DNA of 64,000 nt, taken from positions 16,881,042 to 16,945,041 of the forward strand of contig NC_079481.1 of NCBI RefSeq assembly GCF_026230105.1. The letters are read 5' to 3'. The notes below the pieces were generated by a model. The model saw only the letters and a list, made by a program, of their open reading frames with translations, ran no database searches and was not told the DNA's origin. Made by a program: the position numbers and the translations under genes. Source of the stretch: Diorhabda sublineata (Eukaryota; Arthropoda; Insecta; Coleoptera; Chrysomelidae). Positions within the stretch are counted from its first letter, which is position 1. Each line of letters starts with the position of its first letter. Below are positions 61,901 to 64,000 of the stretch, piece after piece.

Positions 61901-62992
61901 ATTCCATCAACATCTAGTAGAGATATACATATTCCATCTGCATCCAATCCAATAAATATTAATAATTGTCCTGGAGGTACAATCAACATTACTTTTTGCA
62001 AATTATTAATAAATTAATATTGACATTGCAAATATCATTGAGTACATTATATTGTTCAATAAATAAAATGTTTATGATTGATTCTCTATTATTTATTTTC
62101 TTTCCTCAGTGTCATTGAAAAAGTTTTGGATCTTATGCGTCGTCTAAAAAATGTTGAATACGCTTGAAATACTACTTGGTTGGACTCGTACGTTGCTCGT
62201 CTCGCAATTTTCAGACTCGTCCAACAAAGTAGCTTAGTCCTTGGTATACAAATAACTATTCCAAATACTGCTATTAAGATTAAACTATGTCAATATTATT
62301 TAGGAATTAATTTGAAAAAAGTATGCTTTTCGAATCGTTAAATTCCGGATATTGATCCATTTTTTGTGGAATGGGATTTTGTACAATTATACAACACAAA
62401 CTTTTTTTTACTAAGCAACATATTTCTCTATATATTAAGCAGTGGAATTTTTTTATCGTTCCAGGAAGAAAACCTTTGCTTCCATACGCAGAAAATCAAG
62501 GGATTGACTGTCGGCGAAATCTTACCGAAAGTACTCTCAACTGCTTTGTAGCAGGTGATATTCGTGCTAATGAACAAGTAGGTTTATTGGCAATGCATAC
62601 TATTTGGCTCAGGGAACACAACAGGATAGCAAAAGAGCTGAAACATATCAATCCTCATTGGGACACAGATCAGCTTTATCATGAGTCTAGAAAAATAGTA
62701 GGAGCATTTATGCAACACATAACCTATAAATCTTGGTTGCCTATTATCCTTGGAGATAGAGGAATGGTTAAATTGGGCGAGTATGAAGGTTACAAGCCTA
62801 ATCTCAATCCCTCAATTTCTAACGTTTTTGCAACAGCAGCACTTCGCTTCGGACATACACTTATTAATCCCATACTTCATAGATTGAACTCAAATTTTAC
62901 GCCTATTAGAGAAGGTAATTTACCCCTATCGAAGGCATTCTTTTCGCCCTGGAGGATTATTGAGGAGGGTGGAATTGATCCTTTAATAAGAG
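11704..62992 (+). CDS. Pxn: Peroxidasin gene, partial (12 exons in window)
   Basis: Secreted multidomain haem peroxidase of the extracellular matrix. In animals the family uses H2O2 and bromide to form sulfilimine cross-links in collagen IV. The exons are 11704-11919, 11978-12049, 21666-21895, 27728-28030, 32998-33270, 39443-39784, 44241-44480, 44689-45006, 45084-45370, 46850-47010, 53021-53232 and 62465-62992. All phases match and the joined frame has no stop, giving 1060 codons. Domain order is LRRs, LRR cap, four Ig domains, then peroxidase, which is diagnostic of peroxidasin. Full family members are around 1500 residues, so the N-terminal signal peptide/LRR cap and the C-terminal part lie outside the recognised exons. 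Splice donors are GT except one GC donor at 33271. Introns reach about 9.6 kb and are filled with transposons. The exons are undamaged, so the gene looks functional. Confidence 0.96.
11978..12049 (+). CDS. Pxn: Peroxidasin exon: single leucine-rich repeat
   Basis: A 72-bp exon encoding exactly one LRR (LYLHHNQLGEIYPGTF and onward). It is separated from the previous exon by a 58-bp intron, the shortest in the gene. The acceptor is ttttgtag and the donor is gtaagt. Both boundaries are phase 2, so one-repeat exons can be gained or lost without breaking the frame. Confidence 0.94.
12336..12450. repeat. Partial copy of MITE family (see 39850-40042)
   Basis: Shares ACTGTTTACGCTATCACTAC and GTTTCGATAAACC with the complete copy at 39850-40042. 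It lacks the right terminal repeat. Confidence 0.65.
13772..15982. mobile_element. Non-autonomous hAT-like element inside the foldback
   Basis: The 2211-bp insertion is flanked by exact 8-bp duplications gttttagg at 13764-13771 and 15983-15990. Its ends are CAAAGGCGGATAC and, inward from the right, CAGGAGCGGATCC. G-rich subterminal blocks follow on both sides. No transposase was seen; its coding content is LINE sequence inserted in it. About 100 bp at 15690-15790 resembles the C-terminal tail of another LINE (NRLPHSKRSASLDVFKRRW). Confidence 0.82.
14101..15243 (+). mobile_element. 5'-truncated R1-type non-LTR retrotransposon
   Basis: The insertion is flanked by 14-bp direct repeats acatagttctaggt at 14087-14100 and 15244-15257 and ends in an A-run at 15235-15243. 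It carries an uninterrupted frame to 15046, about 312 codons. The frame begins in the C-terminal palm and thumb of reverse transcriptase (PKTEIVLLTRKR, KYLGVTLDTKL, ILLYGAEIW) and ends with a CCHC zinc motif (CKYCGVPDDAEHTFFACG) as in R1/TRAS-like LINEs. It is much more GC-rich than its surroundings. The intact frame and exact duplication indicate a recent insertion. Confidence 0.92.
19067..20961 (-). pseudogene. Pogo-like (CENP-B/jerky-type) transposase remnant
   Basis: In order on the minus strand: an N-terminal DNA-binding segment (PVNPGALKEALEAV), YGLTKEGVRELAYKF, LSIRKPEETNLSRLTSFNR, ICNLDETGVST with a catalytic Asp, GNYIPPMLIFPR, ITFPPHTSNRLQILD, then FTPSNILSGFRTSGIYPLD. The C-terminus is a zinc motif (CYFCGHSM...KCGRWAHNLC) typical of insect members of this group. 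A (TA)n run at 19891-19971 interrupts the coding sequence, and stops and frameshifts are present. Confidence 0.85.
19891..19971. repeat. (TA)n microsatellite within pogo-like transposase
   Basis: About 40 TA units replace the region just after the PPHTS catalytic segment of the transposase. Confidence 0.98.
21666..21895 (+). CDS. Pxn: Peroxidasin exon: last LRR and LRR C-terminal cap
   Basis: This exon completes the Leu codon left open by the previous exon, encodes one more LRR (LHLYNNNLKHLPEDAF), and runs into an LRRCT cap with the usual C-x-C pair (VCNCDMLWL) and two later cysteines (AHCKY, FHCG). The acceptor is accag and the donor gtgagt. It ends in phase 1, the phase used by all the following Ig exons. 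The 9.6-kb intron before it holds the foldback structure and the pogo-like element. An extra 72-bp LRR exon hidden in that intron would keep the frame and cannot be excluded. Confidence 0.95.
22370..23265 (+). pseudogene. Tc1/mariner-type insect transposase remnant
   Basis: The first frame (22370-22612) has a helix-turn-helix segment (KTTRELAADNNVSKSSILRV). Later frames give FHLNGTVNRQNCRYW-like sequence, TQYPKKVNVWAGIINHKIIG, RTARNYLGKVFPNRWIGR, and finally GHFEHLI before a stop at 23265. This is the order of an insect DDE transposase of the same kind as the element at 35366-37224. Several frameshifts are present and the element ends were not defined. Confidence 0.78.
23266..24559. other. 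Intronic AT-rich sequence, nothing recognised
   Basis: No supported exon or element end. A ggttaggtta motif near 24298, common in arthropod introns, is the only feature noted. Confidence 0.5.
24560..24700 (+). mobile_element. Small mariner C-terminal fragment
   Basis: The short translation LNLANSDYFLC followed by sequence like VIEEVF resembles the LAPSDYFLF...EEVI segment of mariner transposases. It is about 140 bp and isolated. Confidence 0.45.
25232..25292. repeat. Imperfect trinucleotide repeat (ACT/GCT)n
   Basis: Mixed act, gct and tct triplets over about 60 bases. Confidence 0.8.
25740..26660 (-). mobile_element. Non-LTR retrotransposon RT fragment (jockey/CR1-like)
   Basis: On the minus strand: KVFDRIWHVNLLNKL, then SAGVPQGGTLLPTLFLLYI, then SFADNNILVSS, where the catalytic YADD-type box has decayed to FADN. 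The downstream tail has LEHRRKVAELTLFY and HGKCSSELFNRIPP, typical of the region after RT in jockey-like LINEs. Frameshifts and stops show an old copy. Confidence 0.82.
26661..27727. other. Intronic sequence before Ig1 exon, nothing recognised
   Basis: AT-rich intron with no supported feature. Confidence 0.5.
27728..28030 (+). CDS. Pxn: Peroxidasin exon: Ig domain 1
   Basis: A 303-bp phase 1-1 exon encoding a complete I-set-like Ig domain. The first disulfide Cys is in AVLSCKV, the core Trp in IYWMRD, and the second Cys in the motif DVGYYECLAKN. A lysine-rich linker follows. The acceptor is tctccag and the donor gtaatt. Confidence 0.94.
28637..28860 (+). mobile_element. Probable mariner 5' end fragment
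   Basis: TACGAGGATGGTCCCAAAGT at 28637 has the TACGAGG start seen at the ends of the mariners at 49904 and 59373, followed by a 5' leader-like sequence. No transposase follows. Confidence 0.45.
29116..29330 (-). mobile_element. LINE 3'-end fragment
   Basis: One open minus-strand frame reads AWRDHVNRMDDDRLAKIAKE, then NTSRPPGRPPKRWYESW. This is the conserved C-terminus of a common insect non-LTR retrotransposon. An AGAAGAAGAA-type tail follows, as in the copies at 39165-39420 and 43010-43880. Confidence 0.8.
29390..31600 (-). mobile_element. Degraded Ty3/gypsy LTR retrotransposon pol region
   Basis: The minus-strand order is: protease-like segment near 31540-31450 (LIDTSATKF), GLDNINPLQVKLNFLD, RT start (IRTTDEIPIYTRS), GFYQIEITFNVQN, VYMNDIIVF (the catalytic YMDD-type box, here YMND), LDKCKFVKKEVGF, then RNase H-like pieces (KPIVYVSRILND, FGKKFKI). 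An open frame of unknown role lies at 29389-29619. Dense stops and frameshifts mark an ancient copy. No LTRs were found. Confidence 0.8.
31990..32480 (+). mobile_element. Tc1-like insect transposase fragment
   Basis: Gives VLLAVTENPYTSVMSISSEQ, then FCRWGLRKINQQRD, then LFGDEATFNKG. The last is the first catalytic Asp segment (SDEATF). It resembles the transposases at 22370 and 36230 and is heavily broken. Confidence 0.65.
32998..33270 (+). CDS. Pxn: Peroxidasin exon: Ig domain 2, with GC splice donor
   Basis: A 273-bp phase 1-1 exon encoding one Ig domain, with Cys in TLGCKAEGDP, Trp in INWSKDG and the second Cys in GSYQCEAFN. The acceptor is ttcgtag. The donor is the non-canonical GC type, AAAG followed by gcaagt at 33271. 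Both nearby GT alternatives (33275 and 33281) shift the frame into a stop soon after joining to the next exon, so the GC donor is strongly supported. Confidence 0.93.
33600..33800 (+). mobile_element. Short Tc1-like fragment
   Basis: VLLAVIENPQVITGEIARQ closely parallels VLLAVTENPYTSVMSIS of the copy at 31990, so this is probably a scrap of the same family. It lies just downstream of the GC-donor exon. Confidence 0.45.
34640..35160 (+). mobile_element. Possible DDE transposase fragment
   Basis: LFEQNGISRSSIYQAIRR looks like a transposase helix-turn-helix, and later TDEAFLTLSSITN resembles a first catalytic Asp box. Both are short and in different frames. Confidence 0.35.
35366..37224 (-). 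mobile_element. DDE transposon with ~280-bp terminal inverted repeats
   Basis: The left arm (about 35366-35647) and right arm (about 36970-37224) are inverted copies starting GTGAGTT...TATGAAACG and ending in a shared GAGTTATAGCTACATTT block. The interior carries a broken minus-strand transposase starting near 36860: KFNETGSVKDLYKSGRRKTS (helix-turn-helix), then DDFDRREEFADLMMKKC, ESHTQYPEKLNVWVGIIGD, and PKRWIGRRGFMGWPPRSPD with PLDYFLW for the third catalytic acid. Arms this long are unusual for Tc1/mariner. The exact ends and target duplication are uncertain. Confidence 0.82.
37270..37760 (-). mobile_element. Jockey-type LINE reverse transcriptase fragment
   Basis: The minus strand gives AAGLPRGTELGPLFCTLYTS, TFADDTIILSTNQEPKRAKK with an intact FADD catalytic box, then QAHLNQLQEWLQKWRIEVNE and TNVAFTQRKGTYPPVKL. 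This is the jockey-clade RT palm and thumb, with frameshifts. Confidence 0.85.
38880..39070 (+). mobile_element. Possible LINE RT scrap
   Basis: SRESDLVIAFADNVAV resembles an RT catalytic box region (FADD decayed to FADN). It is short and isolated. Confidence 0.4.
39165..39420 (-). mobile_element. LINE 3'-end fragment abutting the Ig3 exon
   Basis: The minus-strand frame RRDHVERMPEDR...NTRRPVGRRPKRW is the same LINE C-terminus as at 29116-29330 and 43564-43821, followed by an EEEEKKK-coding GAAGAAGAGAAGAAG tail. It ends about 25-30 bases before the splice acceptor of the next peroxidasin exon. Confidence 0.78.
39443..39784 (+). CDS. Pxn: Peroxidasin exon: Ig domain 3 and start of Ig domain 4
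   Basis: A 342-bp phase 1-1 exon. Ig3 has Cys in LECVASG, Trp in IIWYKND and the second Cys in TIYVCEAWN. The last 20 or so residues (from LIYKPNNIEALEG) form the first strand of Ig4, which continues in the next exon. The acceptor is atattttttcag and the donor gttagt. LINE-derived sequence ends only about 25-30 bases before the acceptor. Confidence 0.94.
39850..40042. mobile_element. MITE with ~50-bp terminal inverted repeats
   Basis: The 193-bp element begins TGAATACACTGCTTACGC and ends GTAAACAGTGTATTCA. The terminal inverted repeats extend roughly 50 bp with few mismatches. The interior has cctgaagactataacttgg and ggttatcgaaacacg. It has no coding capacity. Partial copies lie at 12336-12450 and 55655-55748. 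Confidence 0.82.
40458..41130 (-). mobile_element. Mariner C-terminal half
   Basis: It begins with a mariner-type end (TACGAGGTATGTCAATTC) at 40458. The minus-strand pieces MKSHLKGTHHGSVEE, then CWSHCV and NGGDYCEDQ match the mariner C-terminus (KGKRF...KCI...GDYFEGD). The 5' half and other end are missing. Confidence 0.7.
41246..41890. repeat. Tandem repeat, ~155-bp unit, about 4 copies
   Basis: The unit start actcaaaaatattttgaat recurs at 41246, 41401, 41556, 41639 and 41792. The spacings are 155, 155, 83 and 153, so one unit has lost about 70 bp. Each unit also carries cgaaaactat and cctaacctcaaaattt. Short frames here only follow the repeat. Confidence 0.92.
41891..43009. other. Intronic AT-rich sequence, nothing recognised
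   Basis: No supported exon or element boundary. Confidence 0.5.
43010..43880 (+). mobile_element. Non-LTR retrotransposon, RT to 3' end, degraded
   Basis: In order: TGIRQGDSLSPQLFND-like RT sequence near 43135, FDYLDTQISAEK near 43340, ISGALWDIICNN and CVRPILTY near 43410-43505. An open frame at 43564-43821 (ECEVEDIVRWERKRRRAWNE, then RERLAKIARDGK) ends in GRPPKILMDSW. A gaagaagaagaag tail ends at about 43875. It is the longest of three copies of the same LINE C-terminus in this window. Confidence 0.85.
44241..44480 (+). CDS. Pxn: Peroxidasin exon: rest of Ig domain 4
   Basis: A 240-bp phase 1-1 exon that completes Ig4. It has Cys in IELPCKAIGDP, Trp in ISWQKDG and the second Cys in GRYECMALNDYG. 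The intron therefore sits inside the Ig fold, just before the first Cys strand. The acceptor is tttcaatttag and the donor gtgagt. Confidence 0.94.
44689..45006 (+). CDS. Pxn: Peroxidasin exon: linker helices and start of peroxidase region
   Basis: A 318-bp phase 1-1 exon. It encodes a charged helical linker (FAEASEEVDRAINRTIENL) and then the segment that precedes the haem peroxidase core in peroxidasins (LFRIVRYPDAPARELARAAE). There are two N-x-S/T sites in NLTLNST. The exon ends at IARLSG. The acceptor is atttcaatag and the donor gtaaat. Confidence 0.94.
45084..45370 (+). CDS. Pxn: Peroxidasin exon: N-terminal part of haem peroxidase domain
   Basis: A 287-bp exon, phase 1 in and phase 0 out. 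It carries hallmark peroxidasin sequence: CSNMCFHSKYRSIDGTCNN, HPTWGASLTEFRR and SSRLVSTTLITT, ending in EITHM. The cysteines match those that form early disulfides in the family. The acceptor is atattttag and the donor gtaagc. Confidence 0.96.
45371..46849. other. Intron, no gene recognised
   Basis: A (gtaa)n run at 46361-46380 is the only repeat. A stretch at 45545-45640 weakly resembles a Tc1 helix-turn-helix (MKRFVKSG) but is too short to call. Confidence 0.5.
46850..47010 (+). CDS. Pxn: Peroxidasin exon: distal haem site
   Basis: A 161-bp exon, phase 0 in and phase 2 out. It encodes MQWGQFLDHDLDHS. By family knowledge this supplies the Asp that ester-links the haem, the adjacent distal catalytic His, and a calcium-ligand Asp. 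All three are intact. A Cys-rich stretch follows (DCKKSCDYKAPCYPIDVP). The acceptor is ttatttcag and the donor gtaaat. Confidence 0.96.
47340..47790 (-). pseudogene. Cys-rich and acidic tail of an unassigned mobile-element protein
   Basis: A minus-strand frame reads HCKKGFVSTCRCLLYCNSDC, then PNCLEESYLNISILDT. Past a stop comes an acidic run (EDADSDDEVWHVDGREEEE). Cys-rich C-terminal tails ending in a short acidic stretch are common in a family of uncharacterised invertebrate proteins that may include the gene at 48220, but here it lies on the opposite strand. I cannot assign a function. Confidence 0.4.
47796..47930 (-). mobile_element. Crypton-type tyrosine recombinase, catalytic fragment
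   Basis: The minus-strand frame reads GRACRRDELWKLRIDNSED, then LLVKLDNTKTKNPRTFTV. This matches the first catalytic Arg box (GACRR-x-EL) and following strands of Crypton-derived tyrosine recombinases of insects. It is the middle of the gene whose start is at 51157-51555. The rest, including the catalytic Tyr, was not found. Confidence 0.75.
48000..48219 (+). other. Leader of the zinc-motif gene
   Basis: A C-rich patch at 48035-48070 and a tttaaataaaag stretch precede the start codon at 48220. No firm promoter element can be called. Confidence 0.3.
48220..49740 (+). pseudogene. Two-zinc-module protein of an unclassified mobile family
   Basis: The start MSLRVINVKKRKINELSCLF opens a zinc-like module: CLFCDKTGDLV, then HNCFWHRACIATYIS. 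After a frameshift near 48475 a second, parallel module follows: CLICGKQTRNKNK, then EVRYHKHCYRDYLSR (C-x2-C...H-x2/3-C). Downstream, in shifting frames, are LAELTEIEDAIVENRVMKS, FKGITPLDEVIEYMRTVN, LPNTRQMFMQALFSAKNN and HIALAQSVHHLTRSKQLIV. About 430-500 residues can be followed through roughly five frameshifts or stops. I recall related uncharacterised proteins in many invertebrate genomes but no named function. It sits between two pieces of a Crypton gene, consistent with insertion. Confidence 0.6.
49862..49903 (-). mobile_element. Crypton recombinase, short middle piece
   Basis: After the mariner is removed, the minus strand continues DKEYLPIKVNLF and, in another frame, GATIFG. This matches the family segment DEKYL-x-KVALI-x-GI that precedes the catalytic Arg box. 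Confidence 0.5.
49953..51099 (-). pseudogene. Mariner transposase (SETMAR-like), frameshifted
   Basis: It starts at 51099 and reads IIKYLYLKGLRGKQIYEDTL, NTLGDQCPSLATVKN, KFSIEDDD, then ILSDRRIGLKRIFEELNISY, VNLDMRKIAAKWIPKCLNVD and VDFLNRIVTMDKT, where the catalytic MDET box has decayed to MDKT. A 120-bp block of four 30-bp repeats follows the first catalytic segment. The end FLKGLETLQVRCNKCIQLRG and EYGE-stop is clear. Frameshifts occur near 50850 and in the second half. Confidence 0.88.
50452..50571 (-). repeat. Four in-frame 30-bp repeats inside the mariner transposase
   Basis: The units are 50452-50481, 50482-50511, 50512-50541 and 50542-50571. Each encodes DPETKQQSM plus one linker residue on the minus strand; one unit has TAA in place of a CAA codon. 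Normal mariners have one copy of this motif. Confidence 0.95.
51157..51555 (-). mobile_element. Crypton-type tyrosine recombinase, N-terminal part
   Basis: The minus-strand start MDTDSSLDFDETPPEISKKA is followed, with one frameshift near 51470, by YELAYEKFMKWRRNRKIKSF, KASTFWSQYLMLRSTISIKN, VPTYQKLRSFLKER and PKKSNILTVEIFERFLNEAP. This is the SAM-like core-binding domain of insect Crypton recombinases. The frame runs straight into the mariner at 51156 (DKEYE). Confidence 0.82.
51560..53020. other. Intron, nothing recognised
   Basis: AT-rich. A segment at 52480-52760 has an LTR-like look (many termination-like AATAAA/TTTATT runs), but no paired copy was found. Confidence 0.45.
53021..53232 (+). 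CDS. Pxn: Peroxidasin exon: central peroxidase domain
   Basis: A 212-bp exon, phase 2 in and phase 1 out. It encodes RCIDFIRTSSICGSG and the conserved motif PREQINQLTSYIDASQVYG. The 6-kb intron before it holds the Crypton, zinc-motif gene and mariner cluster. The acceptor is tgattttcag and the donor gtaaat. Confidence 0.95.
53233..54494. other. Intron, nothing recognised
   Basis: AT-rich sequence with no supported feature. Confidence 0.5.
54495..54981 (-). pseudogene. Unassigned open frame, possibly retroelement-derived
   Basis: A 138-codon frame from Met at 54911, open upstream to about 54981. It contains CSIVNFITQFLVDILKLEKT and RGNYVTTGITCRFSFGYFME and has several Cys and basic residues. 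I do not recognise a family. It lies on the same strand as, and downstream of, the Bel/Pao-like fragment at 55160-55560, so it may be part of the same retroelement. Confidence 0.3.
55160..55560 (-). mobile_element. Possible Bel/Pao retrotransposon gag-region fragment
   Basis: Minus-strand pieces HTRALENLKVPVEFWGIPLV, then LAWKFPSFEIYKLLRQRL, preceded by an IESLEINNSNNFNI segment, resemble the DUF1759 region of Bel/Pao polyproteins (RAL...PVEHWD...L..F..FL). It has stops and one or more frameshifts. Confidence 0.45.
55655..55748. repeat. Partial copy of MITE family (see 39850-40042)
   Basis: Shares cgataac...acttggttat, gcgc-catcagacaatat and gtgagtgttggtgtag with the complete copy. Only the right half is present. 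Confidence 0.6.
56405..56486 (+). CDS. Candidate first exon of a small nested gene
   Basis: ATG opens MESRGERMVREALKRLKSDS and then CDNRNSS, and runs to a strong donor (caagcg followed by gtaagt at 56487). This layout parallels the ATG exon at 61104, which also ends in a Ser-rich stretch before gtaagt. No function is assignable, and the link to the frame at 56902 is only positional. Confidence 0.3.
56902..57342 (+). CDS. Unassigned coding-like frame with 3' polyadenylation signals
   Basis: A 146-codon frame with ordered, protein-like composition: FRDEVKWIRVEEFGSYLYKD, then CYDPYTLFKKVNLLKQNRC, then a Gln/Glu-rich helical end (SEKIQNLQQQLPYIKNEYKY). The stop is at 57340-57342. AATAAA motifs follow at 57390 and 57422. 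A preceding acceptor at 56764 (tttttag) opens in another frame, so a frameshift or an extra intron would be needed. No family recognised; it may be the last exon of a gene nested in the peroxidasin intron, or a mobile-element gene. Confidence 0.35.
   Translation: MRVLDIIQNSGRNNHVTDMTSHFRNFKDLPKKLKLINRNKNILTEKVAFRDEVKWIRVEEFGSYLYKDCYDPYTLFKKVNLLKQNRCATKPVQVEEVDLERTTETGASLTSEKIQNLQQQLPYIKNEYKYFYESVINKENEKNLLP
57430..59370. other. Intron with a GC-rich patch, no gene recognised
   Basis: 58430-58510 and 58555-58625 are GC-rich (gcaccgcggcgcgccgccgc) in an otherwise AT-rich intron and are followed by an A-rich run at 58636-58690. Minus-strand frames at 57977-58264 and 58364-58624 are open, but I see no family motif in either. 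Confidence 0.4.
59373..60454 (+). mobile_element. Mariner element with terminal repeats, degraded
   Basis: The 1082-bp element is flanked by TA (59371-59372 and 60455-60456), with ends CGAGGGTTGCTACTTAAG and, inward from the right, CGAGTGTTGCTATTTAAA. The broken + strand transposase reads VDLNREHFRVMLFYDFRW, STFGDEELSRATVFYKFN, LQDEFREC, LDRHVTYREIDAY and RWIPHNLTMAQKKARVD. The C-terminus is DFNEEYFEKQ-like. It is shorter than normal (about 1.3 kb) and lacks much of the DDE core. Confidence 0.88.
60847..61731. repeat. Local direct duplication with an ATG exon in one copy
   Basis: Segment A (60847-61033) recurs at 61396-61587, and segment B (61292-61371, with gcgatagtagcgcctccc) recurs at 61652-61731. 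The order is A-B-A'-B'. The first copy has about 260 bp between A and B, including the ATG exon at 61104. The second has only about 65 bp there. Confidence 0.85.
61104..61170 (+). CDS. Candidate small first exon, Cys-containing
   Basis: ATG opens MEKICTVKSCPSGRKMKSNS, then Ser, and reaches a gtaagt donor at about 61170. The M-x-x-x-C-x4-C start is loosely like a THAP zinc-finger N-terminus but is too short to assign. A downstream open stretch (61880-61977; IPSTSSRDIHIPSASN, ending CPG before gtac) could be another exon of the same unit. Confidence 0.3.
62465..62992 (+). CDS. Pxn: Peroxidasin exon: distal Arg, haem-linking Glu and proximal His
   Basis: A 528-bp phase 1-1 exon and the longest in the window. 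CFVAGDIRANEQ carries the distal catalytic Arg and, three residues on, the Glu that forms the second haem ester in animal peroxidases. MHTIWLREHNRIA and HESRKIVGAFMQHITY follow. LRFGHTLINP holds the proximal His haem ligand. The exon ends at GGIDPLIRG, donor gtatgt. The remaining peroxidase helices and the C-terminus must lie beyond the right edge. Confidence 0.96.
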
Positions 62993-63848
62993 GTATGTAA
63001 AAATAAAATACTCAGTGGTTAAACTCTCCAATCGCCATATTAGACGGAATTCTAAAAATGTGTATTTGGAAATATACTAATAGTTAACATTAGTAGACCA
63101 GGGTCGATAATTTTTGAAACCAAAAAAAATAACAGTAGGATGGAACACATTGAAAAAGGAGAGGAATATGATAAAAATGAAAGGAAAAATAAATTATGGG
63201 AAGTGAGAGGGGGGTGAGTTTTTAAGGGCGAAAAATGATTTATCTCGATTTTCGGCAAAACTACGGAAAAAAGTTGAAAGTTATAGATAATAAAAAGATC
63301 TACAACTTTTGTAGTTAGTAATTTTTGCACATAACCCGTTTTTATCTTTATCAAAAAATTTTTTTTCTGTTAAATTTAATGAAAACTTACTTTTATGTCC
63401 CAATACACTGTTATTTATTTGATTTAAAATATTTATTTTTTCATCTTATTTTGTCTTAATATCAAAAAATCACCCTAATTTTCAATCAAAAAAACTTGCA
63501 TTAAAATATCAGCTTTTTTCAAAAAGTCGGTGTACTTGTTCGTTTAAATATCTACTTTCTTATGTTTAATTTTTTTATACATACATATATATTATACATT
63601 ACTATAGTAAATGTTCTCGAATTAAAAAATAATTTTTTAATCATTGTGTACAATTTCATCAAAGAAATGTGATTTTTGCAATTTTTTTAGTCAAAAAGTC
63701 TATTTATTAAATTCTAATTACATTCATTCATAGAAAATCTCAGAAAATATAAATATACTTGTAAATTGTACTATTGAATTCAGATATTTCTAATTACGTT
63801 ATTTATTATAATATTTTTAAAAACATCAATCCTGTTATTTATAAATAC
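62993..63848. other. Start of next peroxidasin intron, nothing recognised
   Basis: AT-rich sequence after the gtatgt donor at 62993. No element ends or exons seen. Confidence 0.5.
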
Positions 63849-64000
63849 CTTATCTTGAATTCTGAGTTTTTGTCTCCTTGATGACAAAACCTTTCTAATT
63901 CTAGTTGGTCATCGAAATCTTCAAGACAATCACCATCCACAATTTCATTTGAATCATTAACTTTCTCGTAGGTTTTTTCTTCCATATTGGAGCAATTTTC
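63849..64000 (-). CDS. Possible exon at right edge, minus strand
   Basis: From ATG at 63985 the minus strand reads MEEKTYEKVNDSNEIVDGDC and then a Glu/Asp-rich stretch to a donor-like gtattt at 63848. The frame is also open upstream to the window edge. The acidic start is compatible with a transposase N-terminus, but there is too little to assign. Confidence 0.3.

Overview
The window is a stretch of AT-rich animal nuclear DNA, almost certainly from an insect or another arthropod. It has spliceosomal introns (GT-AG, plus one GC-AG), many mariner, Tc1-like, hAT, pogo-like, Helitron and Crypton elements, several non-LTR and LTR retrotransposons, TA microsatellites, and one large host gene. I cannot name the species.

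The host gene is peroxidasin (Pxn), on the + strand. Twelve consecutive exons between 11704 and 62992 join in frame to 1060 codons. In order they encode about five leucine-rich repeats with a C-terminal LRR cap (11704-21895), four immunoglobulin domains (27728-44480), and most of an animal haem peroxidase domain (44689-62992). The signal peptide and LRR N-cap lie upstream of the recognised exons, and the end of the peroxidase domain and the C-terminus lie past the right edge. The product should be a secreted matrix haem peroxidase; the family cross-links collagen IV. The haem-linking Asp and Glu, distal His and Arg, and proximal His are all present.

The rest is intron or upstream sequence filled with mobile elements. 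1-11.7 kb: mariner pieces, a tRNA-like SINE head, a complete hAT element (4463-8829, exact 8-bp target duplication) inside an older Tc1/mariner-type element, and a Helitron 3' end 62 bp before the first exon. 12-21.6 kb: a 5.5-kb foldback structure holding a hAT-like element that itself holds a young 5'-truncated R1-type LINE, then a pogo-like element. 22-39 kb: Tc1-like elements, LINE fragments, a Ty3/gypsy pol remnant and a DDE element with about 280-bp terminal repeats. 39.8-44 kb: a MITE, a mariner, a 155-bp satellite and a LINE. 47-51.6 kb: a Crypton tyrosine recombinase gene broken up by a mariner and by an unclassified zinc-motif gene. 53-62 kb: Bel/Pao-like and mariner remnants, a local duplication and small unassigned exons.

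The best candidates for something new are the zinc-motif gene at 48220-49740, the foldback family at 12671-18191, and the exact four-fold in-frame 30-bp repeat inside the mariner transposase at 50452-50571.
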